Below, piece by piece: positions 55,405-64,000 of a DNA stretch of 64,000 nt. How positions within the stretch are numbered: position 1 is the stretch's first letter; each line of letters begins with the position of its first letter. The notes under the pieces are model-generated. The model worked only from the letters and a program-made list of their open reading frames with translations, was not told the origin of the DNA and searched no databases. The stretch is from Harmonia axyridis. Lineage: Eukaryota > Arthropoda > Insecta > Coleoptera > Coccinellidae. The position numbers and the translations under genes were made by a program. The stretch is taken from assembly GCF_914767665.1 (NCBI RefSeq), contig NC_059503.1, positions 61,584,352 through 61,648,351 on the forward strand. Reading direction: 5' to 3'.

Positions 55405-56540
55405 TCTTAGAAATCCCTCCAATATTCAAGTAAATGGTACCAAATCTGCTCCAAAATCGGGAGGGTTTATTCAACCAGGACCGATTCTCCAAGTGATGAT
55501 TTTTCGAATCCTCAGGTGTACCAGGATCGCTACAGGCCCCTTATATTGGTGAAGCATCTCCCGTAGATTTATACTGATTGTATTCTAAAGGCTCATTTTC
55601 GTAATGATAGTTTCTGCATTAGTTACCGTCGTTACATTCAAAAAAACTTCTTGTATCTTCCAGGACAAGTTCGCTTGTAAATGCTTGGGAAGCGTCAAAT
55701 ATATTTCTTCTTTGGATCTACTTTCTTATCCATATTTTCTCAACCTTTCTGTCTTCTTATTTCAATAATGGTAGCAACAGCTGCGAGTAGCTCAGTGTCT
55801 ATCATTTTCACGAGGTTCGCTACTACTATCATGAAAGTATTTTCATGAGAGGACTATCATCGTTAATTTCAAATTGAAATTTCAAACCAAATTATTGTTG
55901 AACACGAATAGTCAGTACGTGAGATGTTAAAATTTCGATGTCGCTGTTAGCGTTCTATTGGCTAATAATCCGTGTACTGCTTAGTTATTCTAGATTATTC
56001 AAAATGAAATATCAAGAGAGCGTAATCACACTCATTGATTCAGTAGCCAATTGGGCCTTTGCATGGATTTTCCATATACAGTTCTGTGGTCTCCGAGAGA
56101 GACGATAGCGTATGAATAAACGTACGCTAAAAGGCTTCACTTCACGCCAGCGGTATCCTCATTTTCTCACGTGAATTATATACATAATATCTAAGCAACG
56201 AATGAGAGTCATTAGAAAACCCTAACAGCACTATCGAAATTTCAACAACTTTTTGTCAATTATTTACGCAACAGCGGATTAATAACAACACAACAAATTT
56301 CATTTTCGAATTGTTCACTACATGATCATATGATTCATAAAGGATACCGCACACTTATTCATCAGGAAAAGTGGCCTCCTCTCAAATTGGCTGAATTTTT
56401 AATATGTTATAGTCCAGTCATTTCAAACAAAACGATCAATAGGCAAAAGTTTTTCTATTGGCTAGTTTTGACACTAAAGACCCTGAAAACTCTCATTTGT
56501 TCTCCATTATTAAACAATACAAAACGTTAAGTATTTTATT
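55405..56540. other. AT-rich DNA, no gene seen
   Basis: No domain recognised. The plus frame at 56330-56530 has no motif. Confidence 0.45.
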
Positions 56541-56544
56541 TCTT

Positions 56545-57330
56545 TTATTATTATTGCAATGATTAGAAGAGGGGGTAAGACAGGACTGCATCCTGTCCCC
56601 ATTGCTGTTCAATATTTACTACGAGTTTACGTTTAGGGAAGCTTAAGAGAAAAGATCAGAATGCATTGAGGTGAATGGTGCCGTAGTGAACAACATAAGA
56701 TACGCCGATGAAACCATAGTTCTTTCAGATAATATAGAGGATCTGCAAAAACTTATAAACTTTATAGTTAGATGCAGTGAAAAATTTGGCGTTTTTACAA
56801 AGAAGCAGAAACAAAGCTACTTGTTTTCGTAAAAACAACTATAACTGCGCAAATAAAAAAACGGGCGCACTATGATAAGATGCTATGTGTTTTCCATTCT
56901 GTTACATGGGTGTGAAGGATGGACTCTCGATCCAAGTACAGAGAAGAAACTGCCGGCATTTGAGATGTACCTTTATAGACGCATGTTGCGGATATCTTGG
57001 GTGCAAAAAATGATTAATGAGCAAGTACTTACCTTAACGCGTAAAGTACTTGAGCTCCTCTTCAGCATCAATGAAAGAAAGACCAGATACATTGGGCATG
57101 TGATGAGGGGTGCAAAATATGAGCTTCTGAGTTTGATAATAAAAGGTAAGATACAGGGCAGAAGATCGGTGGGTAGTACCTAGACAAAATTCTTGGCTGA
57201 AGGATTCAAGAAGATGGTTCGGTTGCACCTCCACCGACATTTTTAGGGCAGCTACATCTAGAGTTTTGATTGCCATATGAATCGCCAACCTTCGTTAGGA
57301 GACGGCGTACTAAGAAGAAGATAATTATTG
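56545..57330 (+). pseudogene. Non-LTR RT end and C-terminal tail (family T, copy 3)
   Basis: RT motifs: GVRQDCILSPLLFNIYYEFT (about 56570-56632) and NIRYADETIVLSDNIEDL (about 56693-56750), where the catalytic YADD box has become YADE. Then LLHGCEGWTLDPSTEKKL (56872 onward), LYRRMLRISWVQK, RKTRYIGHVMRGAKYELLS, GKIQGRRSVG, a stop, and a decayed LKNLR-like end with NRQPSLGDGVL near 57290. The 3' end is at AAGAAGAAG (57310-57320), as in the other copies. 5' truncated, with several frameshifts. Confidence 0.8.
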
Positions 57331-57334
57331 AAAT

Positions 57335-57905
57335 TATGTTCCACCAAGTGATTAGCGAAGAATGAATTTTGTTTATTACAATTTGAATCAAAACGCGACA
57401 ACTTGATCAATACAATATACAATTTGAGCTCAAAACAATGGTTGTGTACTTCAAATATGCTCGTTTTCTAAATTCGACTGAAAAGTAGATTTTCATGAAT
57501 CTCTCACTCTTCTTTGTTTGGACTTTGTCTGACATCGAACGTAATTTGATTGGCCAAATCGCATCTTACCATCATAGATGGCTGCCGTGAAAAGGCATGA
57601 AAACGCAGCTCAGATACCTAATAACAACGTAGTTTGCGAATTGCGGAACCCGAGAATTTGCGCTCCAATGGTATTAAAATCAGCGTATGTCATTATGTCG
57701 TGACAGGGTCTGAAATGATGGTGACGATCGCTATCGTGCCGACATGGTCGGACGATTTTTCAAACAGTTCATGTAGAAAGGAATAGGAGGAATACTGATA
57801 ATTAAAGCTAGAGTGAAGGTATTTTGTGAATCAAACTGTTCACGACAGAAATTCTCGAGAAAATATTGTACAATCAGGTAGAGGGAGCATTCGTTCAAAT
57901 CCTGG
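57335..57905. other. Unique DNA, no gene seen
   Basis: Moderately complex sequence without recognisable motif; 57540-57760 is somewhat GC-richer. Confidence 0.45.
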
Positions 57906-57910
57906 AAATA

Positions 57911-58794
57911 CAGTGCGCAAAAGAATTAACGCACAGAAATCTCAAATTTATTCTACAACTGAAGGTGTTCTCAATGATAATTATTTTTATCAGAATTATG
58001 CATGCATATGTTATCCACTTTCAACGTTTTTCTTCAATACAGATGTTTTTTCCCAGAAGGAATAAAAAAAGATGAGATTATTAGATTTTGAATATATTGG
58101 CTGCATTCTGAAATCAGTTGTTCTCGATCAATTCTAGTGATCAATAGTTTTTCTTTCGTTTGATTGTCTACACTCGATCGCTATTCAAGAATTGCAGAAA
58201 GGTTTGGAGTTTCCCATACAAGTGTGTCCAGAATGTTGCAGCGATTCAGGGAGACAGGTATGAATGTCCGAAGACCAGGACAGGGTAGACCACGGGTAAC
58301 AACAGCCATTCAAGAACGTTACTTGAGAGTTTCTTCGTTGAGACAACGGTTTGCAACCGCTCGGCTCCTTCAAAATCAGCTTGAGCAAACTCATGGGGTG
58401 CAAATTAGCACTCAGACAATAAGAAATCGCCTCAGAGAATATGATTTAAGGCCTCGTGTCGCGGCAAGAGGCCCAGCTCTTACCCCAGCCCATCGAAGGG
58501 CGTGTTTGGATTTTGCGAGAGAGCATATCCATTGGGAAGAACTAAAGAAAAACTATTGATCACTAGAATTGATCGAGAACAACTGATTTCAGAATGGAGC
58601 CAATACATTCAAAATCTGATAATCTCATCTTTTTTTATTCCTGCCGGGAAAAAACATCTGTATTGAAGAAAAACGTTGAAAGTGGATAACATATGCATGC
58701 ATAATTCTGATAAAAATAATTATCATTGAGAACACCTTCAGTTGTAGAATAAAATTGAGATTTCCATAATGTGCGTTAATTCTTTTGCGCAGTG
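57911..58794. mobile_element. Rearranged Tc1-type element with long inverted arms (family F, copy 2)
   Basis: An 884-bp element with TA at 57909-57910 and 58795-58796 and terminal CAGTGCGCAAAAGAATTAAC at the left and its complement at the right. Unlike copy 1, both ends are versions of the 5' end: the left arm (57911-58157) and the right arm (58544-58794) are about 250-bp inverted copies. The middle holds a truncated transposase (58164-58543). About 70 bp including the start codon are deleted relative to copy 1 near 58184. Confidence 0.9.
58164..58543 (+). pseudogene. Truncated Tc1-type transposase (N-terminal part only)
   Basis: Open frame with RIAERFGVSHTSVSRM (first helix-turn-helix), GMNVRRPGQGRPRVTTAIQ, TQTIRNRLREYDLRPRV (second helix-turn-helix) and ending DFAREHIHWEE, just before the first catalytic Asp. 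The GRPRV-type motif is kept (GRPRVT). The catalytic domain is entirely absent because the right inverted arm begins here. Nearly intact reading frame in the DNA-binding part, in contrast to the loss of the rest; lacks the normal start codon. Confidence 0.85.
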
Positions 58795-58799
58795 TAGTT

Positions 58800-60100
58800 G
58801 AACCGAGAGTGGTAATGTTATGTTGGAAGAATTTTCAGTCGATCTGTTGATATTTTCTCGAATTTTTAGTGTGAAGATACAAACATTAGAAATCAATTAC
58901 CTTTTTTCCACATTTGTCGATAGGATATCTCTCAATATTAAGTATCAAAAGCCGTATAGGCATATTTTACCGATCAAATATAGATTTTGGCTGAGATCAG
59001 TAGTTCTTCTCTCGTGAAGGTTTTGCTCGATTCCATTATTTTTCCTTGGTTTTAATGAATTGATGTCCACCCCTACCTAACTATTGAAAAGACAAAAGTT
59101 ACATTCACATCATGATTTATCTTAAGCCATTGTACCTACAATACGTTCATATTTAATGTGTCATTTTGTTATTACTGTTGGAATTTTCTTGTTTTCGGCT
59201 CTTTATTTGTGTCATATTGATTGTTTTTTTATGGAGAAATTGGTATGTAATTAAGCAGAAAGTAAAATCGCCCACTAAAGCCTTCTGCCAAAAAAAACAA
59301 TGCACAAGACGCTTGGTCCTAAAACAAATTGATTTTTACTGGTTTCATATTGATGAATCTCAACAATATCTTCAAGAAAAAAAGACATTTTGTGTTTTTA
59401 AGTTGCGATAGGTTGATCCATTTTCCAATAAAGAAGTTAATTGACCAATATAGGTACCATTTTTAATCACCCAAATCCAAGTTCATAATAAAAAGCTAAT
59501 TGACTTATGAAACTCAGCGAGAATTTCAAACCATTCGATAAATTAAGTGCAATTAACAACCCTTCATTCAGATCTGTCGGGATGAGCAGCTTACAATTTC
59601 ATTACAGAACATTCAAATCATTTTCTGTAACAATATCTATCCAAAATAATTCGTAAATTCTTTCAGAAAACGAATTCAACTTTCTCGGTTTTAGGTTAAT
59701 ACTCGTATTCTTCTCAAGTAAATTTCCTGAATTGTTTGCTTTAGTTCTTTACTTTCTGTGGTTAAATTTGGATTGATTTGTCACTATGATGATACAATCA
59801 TTGAATCATTTATGATGAACCTAAATTTTTCGATAATGTGAAGGATGTTTGACGCACTATGCTGTATCAGAGCCTGAATGACGAAATTTTAGGTATACTA
59901 TGACAGGTATAGCACACAGATTTTTTGAATTTTATGATTTAGAGATCATCTTATATGCCTTTGAACAAGAGAATTTTGATTATTGGCAGTAAATGTGCTT
60001 GTCCTGTCACAGTGACGGAACCATGGTAGTGTTTAGGGGGGTGGAAGGGGAAATGGATGAAAAAATTCTCATAAATTAAGAAATTATATATGAAAAAAAG
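58800..60100. other. AT-rich DNA, no gene seen
   Basis: No domain recognised; a GGGGGGTGGAAGGGG-like purine run lies near 60037. Confidence 0.45.
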
Positions 60101-60104
60101 TTTT

Positions 60105-61191
60105 TCCAATAGACATACATGTAACGGTTTATGTTCACTAAAGAATATGATAATTCTAGGTTTATAATGATCTTTTGGTGAAGATTAATAACTGCTCCAG
60201 GTTCATTACTGTTTATATAGAGGGTTTTTAGAGCTATAGAACTTCAAATTGCAATAAAACAACGATGGATTATTCGATTGACATGAATTTTATTTATCCG
60301 CAAGATAATCTTGTGGTATTACATTTCAATAATACGGCGAATGTTGTCTTTCAAATGGTCAAGGGTTTGTGGCTTATCCGCATAGACCCATGACTTCACA
60401 TAGTCCCACAGAAAGTAAGTCTAGCGGTAGTCTTGTTGAAACCACAGCTCCTGAACATCATGGTTGTTCAATTCAGGAATGAAAAGTTAGTAATCATGGC
60501 TTTATACCGGTCACCATTGACTGTAACGTTCTGGCCATCATCGTTTTTGAAGAAGTACGGACCAATGATTCCACCAGCCCAGCCCATAAAGCGCACCAAA
60601 CAGTCAGTTTTTCTGGTTGTAACGGTGTTTCGACATACACTTGAGGATTAGCTCCACTCCACATGCGGCAGTTTGTTAGTTGACGTAGCCATTCAACCAG
60701 AAGTGCGCTTATCGCTAAACAAAATAAAATGGACGTAGTGCGCGATACGCATTCCGCACAGAACCATTATTTTCGAAAAGAAATTGCACTATTTGCAAGC
60801 ATTGTTCAGGCATGTGTCTATTCATGATGAATTGCCAAACCAAACTGAGAATAAATCACTTGACAGCTATTAAATCAGTCGCCATCTCGAACAGTAATGC
60901 CAACTTGAAGTTATATACCTCAAAAAAAAACACCCGTTAGAAAAGTACACTGACATCCAGTTCTTCAAATAAACTCCTAAATAAATCTAAATAACTAGAA
61001 CCTAATTTTTCTTGAAATAAAGTGCCCTTATCAATCACTAGTGCCGAAATCCAGAGAAAACACCATTTTCTCACGTTTAATCCACAAGACCTTCACACAT
61101 GGTTTACGAAGAGTACAATTTTCTTGCCAACGGTCCCCCAACCAACGCTCGCAATGCGTGCTGCAAAGTGCAATAAGATTGATCCTTAACA
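60105..61191 (+). mobile_element. LTR a of TRIM-like array, truncated and interrupted
   Basis: Matches LTR b from about 61735 to its end (TTTCCAATAGACATACAT ... GATCCTTAACA), with a 718-bp mariner copy inserted at 60220-60937. The first ~200 bp of the LTR are missing. It ends TTAACA at 61191, followed by AT and a primer-binding site. Confidence 0.8.
60220..60937 (-). mobile_element. Non-autonomous mariner (family B, copy 4) inserted in LTR a
   Basis: Flanked by TA at 60218-60219 and 60938-60939. Comparison with LTRs b and c, which read TTACTGTTAATAGAAAAG here, shows the insertion point. The reverse strand has MNRHMPEQCLQIVQFLF (about 60775-60825), then the shared deletion, then CRMWSGANPQVYVETPLQPE and GPYFFKNDDGQNV. 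A second deletion removes the region of the second and third catalytic aspartates between about 60328 and 60333. Not functional. Confidence 0.9.
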
Positions 61192-61518
61192 ATTGGCGCC
61201 CAACGTGGGGCAAAAAATCATCATCTTTTTCAATTTCGAGGCATTCCATTTTTACATTTTAAATAGCAATAAACTTCCTAAAAAGTATTTTTCATAGAAA
61301 AAATGGAAACCAATAGCAAAACCACAAAACATGTGGATGAATAAAAAATGCAAGAGAAAATGTGGAAACACAACAAAAAATAGAAATGACTATACCATTA
61401 TAATAATATTTTAATAAATGTAATGTAGGTTTTATGGTGTATATGAAAATTGAAATGAAAAATTTCAAGGAAAGAATGAATATTGAAATGGCAGATTTCC
61501 ACAGGAGATAAAAAAAAA
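61192..61518 (+). mobile_element. Short internal domain 1 of TRIM-like array
   Basis: 327 bp from PBS to polypurine tract (AGGAGATAAAAAAAAA, 61503-61518). No gag or pol. A-rich with a short lysine-coding stretch at most. Homologous to 62095-62445. Confidence 0.9.
61194..61211 (+). promoter_or_regulatory. Primer-binding site 1 (tRNA-Lys)
   Basis: TGGCGCCCAACGTGGGGC, an 18-base perfect complement to the 3' end of insect tRNA-Lys, 2 bp after the end of LTR a. Confidence 0.95.
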
Positions 61519-62094
61519 TGTTGTTAACTATAAATAATCGAATTTGTTTTGTACGACATATTCAGAAAAATTTCAAATGAGAATGTAGATAATTGTTTTT
61601 GGAAATATTATAAATGATTTCAACGTGTCAAATAAAGTTTTAAAATATACGAGTTGAAGTAATTTTTCATGTCAAAAGTTATTAAATGAATATCATTCGA
61701 TTGAAAGTGCAATTATATAATATTTCCAATAGACATACATCTAACGGTTTATGTTCTCTGAAAAATATGATGATTTTAGGTTTATAATAATCTTTTGGTG
61801 AAGATTAATAACTGGTTCAGGTTCATTACATTACTGTTAATAGAAAAGTACACCGACATTCAGTTCTTTGAATAAACTCCAAAATAAATCTGAATAACTA
61901 GAAACTAATTTATCATGAAATAAATTGCCCCTATCAATCACTTGTGCCGAAATCCAGACAAAATACCATTTTCCCACGTCTAATCCACAAGACCTTCACA
62001 CATGGTTTACGAAGAGTACAATTTTCTTGCCAACGGTCCCCCAACCAACGCCCGCAATGCGTGCTGCAAAGTGCAATAATATTGATCCTTAACA
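61519..62094 (+). mobile_element. LTR b of TRIM-like array, complete
   Basis: 576 bp starting TGTTGTTAAC and ending ATCCTTAACA, so the ends form TGTT/AACA inverted repeats. Preceded by a polypurine tract and followed by AT plus PBS. TATAAATAATCG near the start may be a TATA box; AATAAAG at about 61630 and AATAAACTCC at about 61872 may serve polyadenylation. Confidence 0.9.
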
Positions 62095-62445
62095 ATTGGC
62101 GCCCAACGTGGGGCAAAAAATCATCATCTTTTCCAATTTCGAGGCATTCCATTTTTACATTTTAAATAGCAATAAACTTCTTCCTAAAGTGTTATTTTAT
62201 AAAAAAAAAATGGAAACCAATAGAAAAACCACAAAAAATGGAGAACAGGAGGATAAAGAAAAAATGCAAGAGAAAATGTGGAAACACAACAAAAAATACA
62301 AATGAATATACTATAATAATAATACTTCAATAAATGTAATGTAGGTTTTATGGTTTATATGAAAATTGAAATGAAAGATTTCAAGGAAAGAATGAATATT
62401 TGAATGGAATGGAATATTCAGATTTCCACAGGAGATAAAAAAAAA
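62095..62445 (+). mobile_element. Short internal domain 2 of TRIM-like array
   Basis: 351 bp, with the same layout as domain 1 and a polypurine tract (AGGAGATAAAAAAAAA) at 62430-62445. A small frame encoding KEKMQEKMWKHNKKYK (about 62255-62305) has a counterpart near 61350-61383, but it is short and lysine-rich, so weak evidence for a protein. Confidence 0.9.
62097..62114 (+). promoter_or_regulatory. Primer-binding site 2 (tRNA-Lys)
   Basis: TGGCGCCCAACGTGGGGC again, 2 bp after LTR b. Confidence 0.95.
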
Positions 62446-63040
62446 TGTTGTTAACTATAAATAGTCGAATGAAATATATTCCAGTTTGTTTTGTACGATA
62501 TATTTAGAAGAATTTCAAATAAGAATGAAGATAATTGTTTTTGGAAATATTAATGCATAGCTCGCTATTAGGAAAATTGAAAAAAATATAAAATGATTTC
62601 AACGTGTAAAATAAAGTTTCAAAATATACGAGTTGAAGTAATTTTTCATGTAAAAAGTTATTAAATGAACATCATTCGATTGAGAGTGCAATAATAAAAT
62701 ATTTGCAATAGACATACATGTAACGGTTTATGTTCTCTAAAAAATATGATGATTTTAGGTTTATAATGATCTTTCGGTGAAGATTAATAACTGGTTGGGT
62801 TCATTACTGTTAATAGAAAAGTACACCGACATTCAATTCGTTGAATGCACTCCAAATTAAATCTGAATAACTAGTAACTAATTTTTCATTAAATTAATTG
62901 CCCCTATCAATCACTAGTGCCGAAATCCAGAGAAAACACCATTTTCTCACGTCTAATCCACAAGACCTTCACACATGGTTTACGAAGAGTACAATTTTCT
63001 TGCCAACCGTCCCCCAACCAACGCCCGCAATGCGTGCTGC
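62446..63040 (+). mobile_element. LTR c of TRIM-like array, 3' truncated
   Basis: Begins TGTTGTTAAC after a polypurine tract and matches LTR b to ATGCGTGCTGC at 63040, losing only the last ~28 bp including the TTAACA end. No PBS follows. Unique DNA replaces it. Confidence 0.85.
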
Positions 63041-63473
63041 ATGTCATTCAAGAGAAACTTATTAAGTTTAATGCGACACAGGTATGACATATGTTATTTT
63101 TCGAGCCATTAACGTGTTTACTCTTTCGGGCTGTGACCGCTGCTACCTAGAACAAATCGCGTATACGTCAGTACCTACAAATTTACATGTCCGGGGCTTC
63201 AGTTGAACGAGGAATGAAACCGGAGGAGTGAATGAAAAGATCAGATAAGCTCGGATAGGTGTCCGACCGTATTGCGCTATCTAGATATGCCTTTTACGTT
63301 TTGCTGCCCCCCAGTTACGCCCACACTGTGTACGCGTCCGGATTAAAAGGAATATAAAATATGCAAATTGGTAACGAGGCAGCGAAAGTCAGCCAGTTGT
63401 TTGTGCAAATCTTGGCAGAATTTTTATTGTTCTCGTTATTTCGATGTGATTTGGTTGGGAAATAATTTTGCAA
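63041..63473. other. Unique DNA between LTR copies
   Basis: Mixed-composition DNA with TATAAAAT-like sequence near 63352 and TCAGCCAGTT near 63389. A promoter is possible but not supported by anything else. Confidence 0.35.
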
Positions 63474-64000
63474 TGGATCTTCAAGAAACCTAGGAAATTT
63501 TCAAATTTCGTTTTAGTTCTACCTATCAAAGTCTGAAAATTGAATTCAAGATATTAGACGATTCGACATCCAGAGATTTTCTGGTCGAATGTCAGAGCCA
63601 ATTTCAACTTGCACACAAATATTCTTATTGCAACAATCACAATCAGTTTGAGATTGCTGCACTTAACTTCATCTTCTACGGTTTGTTCGATTTTAGTTCA
63701 AACACAGAAAAATACCTACTGTTATGAATTTTCATTCACAATTATCATGAATCACAATTTTCATGAAGTCATGAAGTAAACGAAATTTCATAAAATACGC
63801 AAATAAAATTCAAATGGAATGTATCCCAGTTTGTTTTGTTAGTTATATTTGAAAGAATTTTAGAATTTAGAATAAGAATGTAGAGAATTGGTTTTGGAAA
63901 TATTGATGTATACCTCGGTAGTAGGAAGATTGAAAAAACTATAAAATGATTTTATCGTGCCAAAATAAAGTTTTAAAATATACGAGTTGAAGTAATTTTG
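63474..64000 (+). mobile_element. LTR d (variant X type), runs off the window
   Basis: From TGGATCTTCAAG at 63474 it matches LTR X (50853-51423) to the window end, where the sequence is still within the LTR. Sequence upstream is unrelated to repeat H, so this is a left LTR edge or a solo LTR. Confidence 0.75.

Noticed and set aside
61041..62165. Near-identical 72-73-residue frames on both strands of LTRs a and b
   Set aside because: They lie inside LTR sequence and across the PBS; similarity reflects the repeated LTR, not a conserved protein.
63341..63400. TATA box plus initiator near 63352 and 63391
   Set aside because: Spacing of about 38 bp is long for an insect core promoter and no transcript start can be supported.
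1..64000. CRISPR array, tRNA or rRNA genes
   Set aside because: No regularly spaced short repeats with unique spacers, no cloverleaf-type sequence and no rRNA-like sequence were seen.

Overview
This window looks like TE-rich eukaryotic DNA from an insect. It is AT-rich with no operons or ribosome-binding sites. Recognisable coding sequence belongs to decayed insect-type mobile elements: mariner and Tc1 transposases, Jockey, CR1-like and R1-like non-LTR retrotransposons, Penelope-like elements (PLEs), a tRNA-Lys-primed LTR element and a THAP-domain DNA transposon. A beetle or related insect is plausible but I cannot fix the order from sequence alone. I found no intact host protein-coding gene, no tRNA or rRNA gene and no CRISPR array. 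The window reads as intergenic (or long-intron) DNA with more unique, moderately GC-rich islands scattered between the elements.

1-13 kb: AT-rich DNA; a decayed mariner (1880-3080) split by a foldback element with a 13-bp target duplication; a reverse-transcriptase (RT) tail (3308-3618); a 0.9-kb ATTT/ATTC tract (4915-5815); a weak RT remnant (about 7590); a GC island with a hairpin (9772-9890); a deleted mariner (10323-10831); an RT fragment (12695-13330). 13-23 kb: three copies of one Jockey-type element, a second decayed mariner, two foldback MITE-like elements and GC islands. 23-30 kb: a CR1-like tail, a PLE cut by a second Jockey family, an almost complete Tc1 element (26197-27513), and a fourth copy of the first Jockey family. 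30-42 kb: conserved-looking unique islands, an RT remnant, a second PLE GIY-YIG fragment, two MITE-like copies, a deleted mariner, the second Jockey family and more RT tails.

42-50 kb: a TIR element carrying a THAP zinc-finger exon with a splice donor (42760-43658), a CR1-like element with an R1-like element nested inside it (44630-46843), a deleted mariner bracketed by 175-bp direct repeats (48068-49345), and a purine-rich tandem repeat. 50-64 kb: LTR-retrotransposon derivatives. The clearest is an array of three LTRs separated by two internal regions of 327 and 351 bp, each with a primer-binding site and a polypurine tract but no gag or pol (60105-63040). Two endonuclease fragments, another RT tail and a Tc1 copy rebuilt as a foldback also lie here.

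The DNA elements are non-autonomous: the four copies of one mariner family share one internal deletion, both Tc1 copies are broken, and the THAP element keeps only one frameshifted exon. Any past movement would have needed proteins supplied from elsewhere in the genome. I did not find a new cellular system; the best candidates for new description are the gag-pol-less LTR array, the THAP element and the foldback Tc1.
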